From the NCBI GenBank assembly GCA_022410635.1, contig JAJVDF010000206.1, forward strand, positions 447,320-511,319: a stretch of 64,000 bases of DNA. Direction: 5' to 3'. Shown here piece after piece: positions 12,366-23,279 of this stretch (position 1 is its first letter; each line of letters starts with the position of its first letter). The notes under the pieces are model-generated. The model saw only the letters and a list, made by a program, of their open reading frames with translations. It did not search any database and was not told the DNA's origin. This DNA is from Tretioscincus oriximinensis. Taxonomy: Eukaryota; Chordata; Lepidosauria; Squamata; Gymnophthalmidae. Both the position numbers and the translations under genes were made by a program.

Positions 12366-12490
12366 TCAGTGAGAATGTAAGCAGTCTGGAAAGCCATGAG
12401 TTGCTGGTTCGCTCCTCAGCCTCTCCTCAGACATAGGCAATGGCAAACCTGTTGCTGCATTTCTGCCAGAAAAACAGCATAGAAGGGCCC
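12366..12490 (+). mobile_element. Degenerate tRNA-derived SINE fragment
   Basis: TAGTTCAGTGAGAATGTAAG followed about 30 bp later by GCTGGTTCGCTCCTCAG resembles a tRNA A box and B box (GGTTCGANTCC). Next comes GGCAATGGCAAACC-TGCTGCATTTCTGCC, a phrase common in tRNA-type SINE bodies. It is old and divergent, and the identification is tentative. Confidence 0.4.
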
Positions 12491-12950
12491 TTGAGACACC
12501 TGTTGAGTGAACAAGGAGTCAGTCAAGAACAAGGAGTCAATCCAGCAACAGATCTAATATTCTGAATTGTTGCTTCGTTGTCGCCTTTGTGTACCTGTGT
12601 ATGTCTGTTTACAATAATAGAATAAGAACATACAATCTCAGGCTGTATCCAGAAAGGGAGCAAAATCCACAAATACCCTGGGGATAAGTTGAAATTCCCA
12701 CACATGTCCATGGCAATTCCAACAGAGTCCCAGAATATAGGACTATATAGTGCAATGTCACTGTTGTAGGAAAACGAACTTTGTATCCACATTTTCCTTC
12801 TATGAAAAAAATAATTTACTTGTTCAGATTTGACTGCTGGGAGTTGTCATCTTAAAAATGACCTCCAAACATGTGGCAGCCCTAAAATTGGGAAATGCAC
12901 ACGTGCACATGATTTTGCACTTTTGGATATTGTGGCATATCACTCTAGCC

Positions 12951-13123
12951 TAGGCTGACCAGATGACCCCTTGGGGTGCGGGGTTTGAAAAACCATTTTT
13001 GGTGTGCCTCCTGTTTTTTTCTGAGGAAAAAAAAACTTTCTGAAAAGATTTTCCTCAGAAAAACTGGGAGGCACCCCAAAAACAGGTTTTCACCCCCCCA
13101 AAAGGGGTCATCTGGTCAGCCTA
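12951..13123. mobile_element. Palindromic element, GGCTGACCAGATGACCCC family
   Basis: The 173-bp unit opens TAGGCTGACCAGATGACCCC and closes with the exact reverse complement, GGGGTCATCTGGTCAGCCTA. The interior continues the pairing: GGTGTGCCTCC-GTTT against AAACTGGGAGGCACC, and TCTGAGGAAAA against TTTTCCTCAGA. The loop is about 18 nt. The same left end starts a one-armed copy at 25238. No transposase is present and the superfamily is unassigned. Confidence 0.75.
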
Positions 13124-13599
13124 CGTTAGCCCCACATATTGTCCAGCTGTGCAATTTTCAGGTAATGTCTGGAGGCAGACTTAACATTCTTTCCCAAGTT
13201 CAGTGGGTTTTGCAGACTGCTGACATATAAAATGAAAGACTATAAATCACTGTATAGGTCTAGCCACATTTCCTCAGTGCTTAGCAACACCTGTAAAACA
13301 AGGATATATCTCATTTGTTTTAAAGGAAGAAGGGAAATTAAAAGCACCACTTTTAATAACAAATAATATAATTGAGATTTTGTTTTGAATCTTTCCTGCA
13401 CGAGTTAAAAAAATTTTAATACTTCATGGGTTCTATTTAAAAACATCAGGGAAACCACATAGGCTTAGTGCATTTGTTTTACCATTCCATATCACATAAT
13501 AGCCCATCAGTTGCAGAAAAATCAAGAGGAAAGACAAAGGCAAATTCTTCAGTTGCTCTTGACACCCTGCAAATGGCCATTCGAGTCAGTCTGCCTGCC

Positions 13600-13765
13600 T
13601 CTGGAATCTACAATCTGTACCTAGAAATCTGTTCTACTAGCTGTTGATACCCTTGTCTTCTATGAATTTATATAATCTTTTCTTAAAGCTAATCTAATGC
13701 CATTTCTGTTGGCAGTAAATTCCGTAGGCTTATGACTGATTAAAAAACCCCACACCCTCTAAATC
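13600..13765 (-). mobile_element. Ancient CR1/L3-like LINE fragment
   Basis: GGCAGTAAATTCCGTAGGCT matches the antisense of the region encoding LWNSLP-type residues in the CR1-like copies (compare 35637-35660, GGAAGTAAATTCCACAGGCC). It is very diverged and the borders are uncertain. Confidence 0.35.
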
Positions 13766-14213
13766 CTTTTTATTAATCGGCAGGCCAAGAAAATCTAGGT
13801 ATGATACCCAATGTAAATAAAGAATTTTTTAATTTTTTGTTTTGAAATTACAGAGATGCTGCAGAAAACTATACTTCTCTTTCCTACTGTGCAGTAAAAT
13901 ATTTAACATTTAAAATAATTTCTGGCAAAAGCAGTGCGCAAATTAACACTTTTAGTGTTCTTTGAAGTTCTTTTGCGAATTAGTCATATGATACATGTGA
14001 TTCCACGATCGTAGTTTCATTAAAAAAGGTAAACTATGAGCTCATACGGCCTTCTTGCCAAATGGCAGGACTGTGTCAGCTTCATGGTTATGACACTTTA
14101 TTAGCTGTCCTGTTTGCATGAATACTTTCTGGAAAGCGAACTGACTGAGAGAAGGTGTCTGCTTTCATTTTTATCTGTTGTTAGCATTGCTTTCAAACTT
14201 TGAACTGTTTAGG

Positions 14214-14660
14214 AATTTTGATACAAAGAACTAGATTGCAAATATTTTAAATAAATATACATGGATAGTTTGATGATGATGGTGATGGTGATGGTGATGG
14301 TGATGGTGATTTAAAGTAAAGATCTTCTAAAATTTTGATACAAAGAACTAGATTGCAAATATTTTAAATAAATATACATGGATAGTTTGATGATGATGGT
14401 GATGGTGATGGTGATGGTGATGGTGATTTAAAGTAAAGATCTTCTAAAATTTTGATACAAAGAACTAGATTGCAAATATTTTAAATAAATATACATGGAT
14501 AGTTTGATGATGATGATGGTGATGGTGATGGTGATGATTTAAAGTAAAGATCTTCTAAAATTTTGATACAAAGAACTAGATTGCAAATATTTTAAATAAA
14601 TATACATGGATAGTTTGATGATGATGATGGTGATGATGATTTAAAGTAAAGATCTTCTAA
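14214..14660 (+). repeat. Four-unit minisatellite with an internal (GAT/GGT)n tract
   Basis: Four tandem units start at 14214, 14331, 14448 and 14559, with lengths 117, 117, 111 and 102 bp. Each begins AATTTTGATACAAAGAACTA and ends AAAGTAAAGATCTTCTAA. The constant part is 78 bp in every unit. The length difference comes wholly from an internal GAT/GGT triplet run of 13, 13, 11 and 8 triplets. Near-identity of the constant parts indicates recent duplication. Confidence 0.97.
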
Positions 14661-15842
14661 AATACAGGCAGTGAAATCTCTTGTTTCGCAAAATTCTGTA
14701 AACAAGTAAGGCAATAGTATCATCCAAGGAAGGTTCCCATTTCTTCCGCATCTCCATTCAAACAGCAGCAGTTGAGATCTTGCATCCCCTTTACTAACGT
14801 GGTTGCTGGCAAAGTTGTCTTGTTTTCAGGCACTGAAAACAGCATCTCCATACTCAGAAAAGGGGACATGGGTAGTGNTTTTTTATGATGAATTGAAGTG
14901 GCTCCCACATCCACCTGGAAAGATCCACCTGTGTGCTAATGTATCTGAAATCTTTGAAGTGCTCAAGTTAAGGAAGACTTGATCTTAGGAGACTCACTAG
15001 AGCCAAGACGTGTCAGCAAACTCTCCCATATTTCATGCATCACATGTCTGTGTGAAGCTGCAATCTGTGCCTATGTTGTAGGCATATATAAAGACATGGG
15101 AAGGGTGTGACATGAGAAAAAGATGCTGCAGAAGCACTCCAAGGGGGTTCTCATGGGGGTGAGAGAAGCGTGTTTGAGAACTGCAAAGAGAGTTCTGCAC
15201 TTCTGTTTCCAATTCTGTTCCATCATTCGCACAAGATTTGTCTTAGCTTCTGGAGTTAACAGCAGCATTGGTGGCATAATCATTTTTTGGATCCCAGTGG
15301 GTGTGTCCCCTTCCTGGGCTGTGCTCCTCCTTTTTTTAAAAAAAAAAGTACCCGAGTTTTGCACAAACCCTTAATTAGAAAAAATTAATACTTATAATAT
15401 ATATACAAATGTTTATTTCCAAAAGTTAACACTTGTGCAAAACTAGAACCCTAGCAAAAAAACGAAAACCTTTAAAAACCACTGTTGCCTCCTCGGAGGA
15501 TAAAACAAAAGTGGAGGTGCATAGCAACNTTGAATTGATGGCCATTGGTTGGTCTGTGCATGAGGAGCCTGGATCAACATTAGCAGTGTTTGCACAGAGG
15601 TTCTCCTGCTATTGGCAAACCATAGCCAGAGCACAGATCGTCCGAACTGGGAAAAACTGCACCTGCATAGTTTTTGAGAGTAAATGCCGTTCTGGCNACA
15701 TGTGGCTTTGTGAGCAATGTGTAGGGAAGACGCTCCCCATGTAGATTATAGGGAAACTATTTCTTTGTTGCCACATTGGCTGGAATAAGTGACCATGTTT
15801 GTGGCCATAAAGCATGCTGCGTGGTTGTAAAGTGTCAGTATT
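14661..15842. other. Intergenic, nothing recognised
   Basis: The 15100-15370 part is slightly more GC-rich, with open frames on both strands that I do not recognise. Long T and A runs at 15333-15350 look like a retroposon edge. No domain or splice evidence supports a gene. Confidence 0.4.
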
Positions 15843-15845
15843 GGC

Positions 15846-16019
15846 CCAGTCCCCACTGAGTCTTATTCTGGGTTATATCTCAGTACAGAGCTTGGTCATC
15901 CACATGCCAGTGTAGGCTGTGGCAGGTCCCATTTGGGGCCTGCCACAACCTACAATAATATGTAGATGGCATGCTCCTGTTCTGAGATATAGCCAAGAAG
16001 AAGGCTCAGTGGGGGCAGA
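15846..16019. mobile_element. Imperfect palindromic element (foldback)
   Basis: The element is symmetric about 15932/15933. CCCCACTGAG (15851-15860) pairs with CTCAGTGGGG (16005-16014), and TGTAGGCTGTGGCAGG (15911-15926) pairs with CCTGCCACAACCTACA (15939-15954) over a short loop. The whole ~174 bp can fold into one hairpin. It is non-coding and the family is unassigned. Confidence 0.7.
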
Positions 16020-16180
16020 ACCTGTGACAGGCTTCAGGTGGTGCATGTGATTTTAGCAGTTGGTTACCAGCTTTCACTCTCCTATTTGCTTATGAAAGCA
16101 AATACCTTACAAATGTATCAGGTGTCTCTTAAAAAGCTTCTGCTTCTTCATTTGCTTTGCTACCTCTTGGCCTCAGCATG

Positions 16181-16226
16181 TACTTTATCTTATTAGTGGC
16201 CTCAAAGCCACTAATAAGATAAAGTA
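16181..16226. repeat. Perfect 20-bp hairpin
   Basis: TACTTTATCTTATTAGTGGC (16181-16200) is perfectly complementary to 16207-16226, with a 6-nt loop CTCAAA. Such a perfect arm is far beyond chance in 64 kb, so it marks a small mobile-element remnant or a structured locus. Confidence 0.85.
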
Positions 16227-18255
16227 GATGATATACAATACTGGCATAAAAGCTGCCAGCAGACAACCATATTTTCTCTTAATTGGTTGTCACTTGGCAT
16301 CAGGAGAAAAACAAAGTTCCAAGTTATGGAAAATTCTCTTTGCATATCCTCAGTAAGGATGTTATTGATACATTTGCCTCTTTATCCACCCACCCTCTCT
16401 ATTTTTTCTTTTTTGATTTTTGAACATCTGCTCAGTCTATCATAGCTTAGGGGATAAAAATATCAGCCTGGGGGGGATAAAAATATCAGTACCAAGTTGA
16501 TAAATATTGCACTGGCATTATTTGCCATGTTTAAGAGAAATAAAGTATAGCTATTTCCAAAAATGCAGTAACTTTCTCCTGTTGTAAAAACCAAAGTTAT
16601 GGAATGAAAATCCAAATATTTTTATTTAAGGTCTACTTATAGCATGTCCACATGTACTGGATCTAGGGAGTAGCCTTTTGATTGTTAAATACATTGCCTG
16701 CGTTCCAACTGGCAGAAAAAATGGAAGTGGAAACGGAGTCAACCTGCGCTGGGCCTTACTTCTTTCCAGTTAAACCAAATGAAAACAGGTTGGCCTTGGG
16801 TTGGCCTCATGGGAACATGGGGTTTCCAGGGATTCCTGTGTTAAATCTGGATGCAGTTTGCTGTAAACATCCTCTGGGCCAATGGCTCGTGGTAGGAGTT
16901 CCCGGGGGGATGCCATCCTGAGTCTTTAGTCTGTTTTTTCAGCTTGTACCTCCAATCATAGAGCATGGCCAGACTGNGTTGCCAGGTGATCGGGGAATGA
17001 AAGAGGAAGAGAATGGTTAGGCACACTTTTTTTCATCCCAGCTTCTGTTGATGTGTCACACCCCACTTTTCTACAATGCATGATTAAATCATTTTCTCAT
17101 GTCCTGTATAGTTCTACAGACTATAGAAAGTGGAATGGAAAATGGAGCATCTACCCATACTGAGTTTGCCTCTGCTTTTTCAGTGCTGGAAGGGGGTGGT
17201 AATGGGAAAGGGGGATTGAAAAGAATCACAGCCGGCTAGAATTGGACAATATGAGATCCCAGCTGTTCTGTCAATACTTACAGGTAAGCCAGATTCTATT
17301 GCTGGATACTCCAAATCAGGAAACAGACGTCACTCTGACCTTGTGTTTCCTGTCATGCTGGAAAATCTGGTTTGGAATGGAGGAAACTGAATCTGAATTC
17401 AGTTTTCTTTTCTCCCTATTTTCTACCAATGGGAATAGATAGATAAGTACAAGTTAAGTCTATTTTCACTGATCTTTCAGAGAACTTCAGTGGGAGGGAG
17501 ACCTTTATATTGTTTCAGTGATGATTAAGNAACACATTTCTCCATATTTGACTTCTACTATAATTTAAAAATTTTATTTTTAGTATATATTCAGTATTAA
17601 AATCATACTGATTTGAAGGTCTTAAACATTTTTCAGATATAAATATATATATAGGTAACCAATAATGAAGAGTACTTAAACATATTTTATATCAAATTAT
17701 GTTGAACTAGTAATGACAATATCTGCATTTAATTAACCCTCCAGTGGAGTTCCCTGTAGCTCAAACTTAAGTTTTAAACTGGCTTCAGACCACTTTCACA
17801 GTGGTAAGATGTTTTCTTTTGGCATTGTCTGGCAGAACAGATCCATAGTATTTGTTCTTTCCTAACCTTTATTAAACTTCAGGAACTCACTTAAGAGAAC
17901 GTTAATATACTTAGATCAACTATACTTAGATTATTCTGGAATCAGTTTTAACAGCAGCACCATATGCAGGAGCTTCGTTAAAGGCTTTCTTGTGCAAAAC
18001 TGCAAACAAAAAATAATAACAGGAATCGACAAGGACCTATTTCCTCCTATAACCAACTGTGAATGCTTGGTTTAAATCCCATGACACCATAAGTGGCTGG
18101 TTGCTTCCAAAATAAAAGGGAAAATATTCTTGACCTTCCATGGACACCAGTATCTATTTTCTGTAAATCTGAAGAAAAAAAGAAAGTTGAAGAAGCACCA
18201 ACTTTTCAGCATAGAAAAAACCTGCAGAAAATGTGGGCTGGAAGTCATTGTTTGT
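16227..18255. other. Intergenic, nothing recognised
   Basis: The block GGGATAAAAATATCAG is duplicated in tandem near 16451 and 16473. No gene or assignable element is visible. Confidence 0.4.
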
Positions 18256-18322
18256 AAATGTGCTTTGTACTTTTTATTTATGTATTGTAATATTTATATT
18301 CTACCCTTCACCCAAGGGCAGA
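18256..18322 (-). mobile_element. L2/SINE-type 3' tail (minus)
   Basis: On the minus strand the sequence reads GGGTGAAGGGTAGAATATAA then ATATTACAATACAT, the form of an L2-family 3' terminus. A sister copy in the same orientation lies at 19505-19570. No coding part is left. Confidence 0.45.
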
Positions 18323-18944
18323 TTGTGGAAGAAAAGATACAAACCATGCCCCAACTGACAGCTTGTCCTGCNTTTTGCAAAAAAGCAGTTTCCAAACGAC
18401 TGCAGTAAAAACAAATGTACTGTATATTTGGCATGAATTCCCTTCCCATGAGTTTGGAAGACAAGTGCTCTGAATATGCTATTACAATGTGCTGCATGAT
18501 CGTCCTCCAAATGTATTTCTAGTGGATTACTTTATAAAGCACTTCCAAAAGGCATGTTAAGCCCTAAGTGTAACTAGGGCCGAAGACTTCTTTAGGTTCA
18601 GCATAATGGTAAAGTCAAAGAGTCAAGCTAAGCACACGTTATCAGAGTTTCAGAGAAATTGTATGCATGTGTTTCCTTCACACAAATTAAAGGAATCAAA
18701 GNTTCTCCTTTTTTCAACTTGTTCAATTAACCCTTCCTTTTTAATGCTTCTTAAGCCATCTTGAGAATGTTCTTTTGAAGCAAGTGAACACCCATCCCTT
18801 GTTTATTTCACCAGTTTGCCAGTAATGACTCATGAAGCGGGCTGATAATCAGATTTATGTTAATATCACTAAATTGATCAAGAATATAGCATACCAAGCA
18901 TATGTGGGACTGCTAGATGCGGTAGATTAAACAAATGGAAACAA

Positions 18945-19442
18945 AATTGCCTGGGCCTCTTCAGCCTCAAAAGACGACATTTGAGAGAGACCTAAGGTAT
19001 ATCAAATCATGCATGGGATGGGTAAGGTGAATAGAGAAAAACTATTTTCTCTATCACATAACACTAGGACCAGGGGGCATTCCTTGAAACTGTTGGTCAG
19101 AAGAATGAGGACAGACAAAGGAAAGTATTTTTTCATTGGCCTTTGGAGTTTACTTCCAGAAGAGGTGGTAGTAGTTAGCAGCCTGGATATTTTTAAGATA
19201 GGATTAGAAATGTTCATGGAAGCCAAGGATATAAACAGCTATTAGGATGGATGTCTTGATGTCTCAGATGGAGCAACAGGTAGGATTCCTGAAATTTGTA
19301 GGACATCGACCACAAGTAAAGATTTTGCCTTCTTCCATTCCAGATTGCCCACGTGCAATTTGTGGGCCATTGTGTGAGACAGAATGCTGGACTAGATGGC
19401 CCAATTCAGCAGGGCTCATCTTATGTTCTTATGTTCTTATTT
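18945..19442 (+). mobile_element. CR1-like LINE, 3' end with ORF2 C-terminus
   Basis: Plus-strand translation across frames gives SLSHNTRTRGHSLKLLVRRM, RTDKGKYFF and LLPEEVVVVSSLD. This is the C-terminal part of ORF2 shared with the copies at 35331, 49590 and 63074. A 3' UTR follows with a terminal (TTATGTTC)n tail at 19421-19440. Deletions and substitutions make it older than the 35.3-kb and 63-kb copies. Confidence 0.8.
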
Positions 19443-19570
19443 TTCTATGGCTCGAATTCAGTCTCAAGGCTCACACTGCTGATCAATTTTGCAATTTTGT
19501 AAATGTGTTTTGTACTTTTACTTGAAATAGGTTGTTGTAATATTTATATTCTATCCTTCACCTAGCCACA

Positions 19571-22500
19571 AAGTCATCTCTATTGACCTCTTCATTTTTT
19601 TTTAATTTCTCAGTCAATCTTGTGCTACTAGACATTCTCTTAATGGCCAGCAGTTTTAGTGTCATTCATCATTTTGGATTGTAGAGGTTATGGAATAAAT
19701 CTGGAAGCTATAAGTGTGCAGTCAATTTTCTTTATAAAGAGACACTAATAATTACATTCAATTATGAGAAGTCAAATGACTACTTTCTTAATCTGTTAAG
19801 GTATCTGTATGAAAGATGGACAATGGAATAAAATATCCAGTAACATATACTAAAGGAGGTTAAAGGGCAACTTTAAAAAGCAGATATTTGATACTAAAGA
19901 TACAGATTAACCTTTCATCCTTATATTTCTCCTTCCCAACTGTACGTAAACAAACGTCTTAATTTGACCAGGCTAAATCTAGCAGAGCTTGTTTATGCTG
20001 GCTGACATAGAAGGATGTAAGTATTTTTAACAATTAATGATTTGTGAGAAATACAGCGATCATAACATGTGTTATATTTAACTAAGGCACTTATTTTCAG
20101 TACACAAATAGCCACTAGGGTAACTGAGAAATACCAGATTGATTGGCCTGAAACGGTTTCAGTAAATCTTTTTGGGTGCAATCTCTGAGCTAATTTGAAA
20201 CTGTAACAATAGAATATTATTTCTACAGATGCTTCACCATGTTTTGAAGCCTGGGAATAGATGCTCCATCCTCATTCAGGATTTCATAACATCAAAGGTA
20301 TCTCTTACTTTTAGTCAGATNAAGCTGACAGTTACATAACACAGAAATGAGAAATGTAGCCAGTCACAGTTTGGGAACAGTTACTATGGGTGAGCAGACT
20401 ATCAGACCTATAAAAAAACTGGACAGATGAAAGACTTGTCAAGAATAGTATTGCCGGACAGGGGGTGAACAAAAGCTACAGAACACTTTTTTAAAAGGCA
20501 GAACTGGGGCCCCTGTTTGATCATGCCCCTAATCATGTATGTGCAAATCATATAAACATTTGCAGTCTTACTATTTTTCCATTGTGTAATGTACATTCTT
20601 GATCAATGTATATTATTAATTTAGAAAAACATATGTTATCAATGCACTGTATCAACATCTCTTAATGTTTTTGAAAGTACGTAACCCCACCGTGTCCTAA
20701 ATGTTTATTCTAAGAGAATAGTATTAAGTAAAAGCTATAGATGCTGTTTGCTTGTATAAAGGGGTACTGAGGATGCATAACTTAATGATATTTAAAAATG
20801 ATGTTTTTATTTAACTTTAAATGATCTCAACACAACTGGAGTTGTAACTGTGGCAATTAATTTAGGAACATTTCTATTTATTTAGCCTCAATGCGTTCAA
20901 CCTACCCATCTCCAGAAAGCAATGCATAATTTATGTCCTTGCGTGTGACTTTGCACATATATACTGTATGTATAAGTATGTAACTAAATATCTGTGTGTA
21001 TGAATTCCTTAGGAAAGGGCGGCAGAGACAACAGTTTCAGTGCTGAAAAATTACACTGACATAAATATGAACGTTGTCTTAAAGGCATTCACAAATATTA
21101 ATAAAAAAAAAAAAGTGTGAGAGTTGTAGACATGAAGACTCTGTCATACACAAAACAGAAGTACATGTCTTGCTTCCAAAAGCTGTCTTATACAAGCATG
21201 GAAGAGGCGCATCAAAAATAAGACTATTAAATAGAGCTTGTCTTTCCAAATCTCAAAATACATCAGGGACCTTCTCATTCCAGTTTGTATCCGCCCCTCT
21301 CCGNTCCTCTTGAGATGTCCTAACACACTGAGAAGCTGCAATTCTGTAATGATCTTGTCAGCTGTTTAGAGCTACCAAGAGACAAGACTCACCCTTACTG
21401 AATATTTGTGTTCTGCTGCACTCTTTTTTAAGTTGCATACACACTCGGTTAGACAAAACGCACTTCTTGAAGAAGCACAGAGCTGACGTAGGTAGAATTC
21501 CAAGGAGAGATCATTCACACATTGTTCTGTTGCTCTTCTCATGGATTTTCTAAGATAGAAAAGGATGCATTAGAGTTGGAAAGAAAACAAAATCTTACAT
21601 ACTACCATCTTGAGGANCTTTCTGAACCTTTTTTATTTTGCTATGTGTGAACACGTACATAGAAACATAGCAATAAAAAGCTATTAAACCTCTACTTTTA
21701 AAACTTTAAACTTTTACAACAAGCTCGTATTTAAGACCTGTTTGCCATAATTCTATCGATTTATCCCAGAATTGTTTGGTCCTTCACAATGCCTTGGTTT
21801 CTTTTGTGAAAAATCAGCTTTTGAAAAATGAAGCTCATTTAAGCTGAAACCATTGGCAATATTCTTGACAAAGAGAGTGCTGAGTCTGGGTAGCAATTGA
21901 AAATATGGGGAGGATATACATTGCAGAAGACAGATCTTCTATTTGCCTTTGGGACCAGATACCATAAATTTATATCATTATAATTGAAGCATCAAGTAAA
22001 ATGTGGAACGTAAAAAGGTTTTCTGAAATGAGCCTTCTGTTGTCAAATCGTTCTGAATATCTTGTCATTATTATCAAAAGCATTCAGTTGTATATAGTTT
22101 GGTCCTCTTCACATTGAACTTAATTCTGGGATAGAGTCTACTGTTTGCATACTAATGCTTCTAATTTAAGAGTGGTTCAATAAGAGTGGATCCAGGAAAC
22201 GTTTTCAACCTGAATTCTTCCTCTCAAAGGCCTAAGGCAAAGAGTAATAAAACATGCCTTGAATACTATCCTTTAAAAAAAAAGTCTACAGCAGATTCAT
22301 ATACAGAAAGTTCACTTGGTAAATAGGAAATAATGATCAGCAACCCTGTACAAAATTGTAGATAAAAGCATTATATAGATTTGGAAAGGANTAATTTGAA
22401 AAGTAGTTAAATAANTTGATTTTTTTTAATAAAGAGGGTTTTTTTCCCCAGAAAAGTCATGCAATGAGAAACTGGGAAAAGTTTTAAAACTGTGACTGTT

Positions 22501-22640
22501 TTATTATGCTGTATACAAAGAAAACGAATTCCCCATACCACTGAAAATAATAGCTATTTTGCTGTGGTAGAAACTTAGGAAAGTGGAGCTATTCAAAGGG
22601 GTCAAACCAAACAATCCCCAAAACATCAGGGAGGGAGTGA
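19571..22640. other. Intergenic, nothing recognised
   Basis: This is a three-kilobase A/T-rich stretch with no recognisable repeat, domain or splice pattern. It is the longest stretch downstream of TTC27 that looks unique, so it is where conserved non-coding elements could be sought. Confidence 0.4.
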
Positions 22641-22641
22641 A

Positions 22642-22780
22642 CCACAGGTACAAAACCCTGGGATGCCTCAAGAAAANGCTAACCAAAACAAATACACAGA
22701 AATAGAAAACAATATTTAAATATATATGCGAAGTTTTGGTTAGCCTTTTATTGAGGCATCCCAGGGTTTTGTACCTGTGG
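22642..22780. mobile_element. Foldback element with 48-bp arms
   Basis: CCACAGGTACAAAACCCTGG (22642 on) is mirrored at the right end (22733-22780). The 48-bp arms differ at two places, one of which is the N at 22677; the right arm implies that base is G. The 43-bp loop is A/T-rich. The high arm identity indicates a young or gene-converted palindrome. Confidence 0.85.
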
Positions 22781-23128
22781 CTTTTCAAAGGGGTACACAG
22801 TGTAGGGTGAAGTAAAAACACAAGCTGTGTTTATGAAGAACAAATATAAGTAAAACGTTTTTAAAAATTAAATGCAGCAGGAAGGGTTGCAGAGGTAGCC
22901 GATTTGTTAATTTTTCTTATGTTGATAAACTACAATTTCCATTAATTCCACACAATGAATTACAAACATAATTTATATCTTCCTAAAGGCAAATGTATTT
23001 CCAACAAAAATTTTAAAAGAAAAATAATCTTCTTTATGCATCACATAATTTTTTCCATTTTTCTCCTTTCTGTTTAAGGAATATGTATGAAGGACGTAAA
23101 AAGAAAACAACCACCACCACCACCATGG

Positions 23129-23279
23129 CAGTTCACACAGCTNTTGTTGCTTTCTCCTCAACAGGCATCCTGTGAACTATGCAGGGGTGAGAGAGGTGAC
23201 CCTGTGACAAACCCAGGAGTGTGGCATTGAATCAGGGGACTACCAGATAAGAGTCCGATACTCTAACCATCACACCAAA
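23129..23279 (-). mobile_element. tRNA-derived SINE, truncated
   Basis: On the minus strand the element starts GGTGTGATGGTTAGAGTATC (A-box region) and continues with a degenerate B box in CCCTGATTCAATGCC. A body follows ending in CCTGTTGAGGAGAAAGCAAC. It aligns with the fuller copy at 31681-31932. A (CCA)n run at 23109-23126 borders it. The 3' tail is missing. Confidence 0.65.

Noticed and set aside
14214..14660. Possible CRISPR-like array of four repeats
   Set aside because: The repeats are contiguous 102-117 bp units without spacers, in a vertebrate genome; it is a minisatellite.
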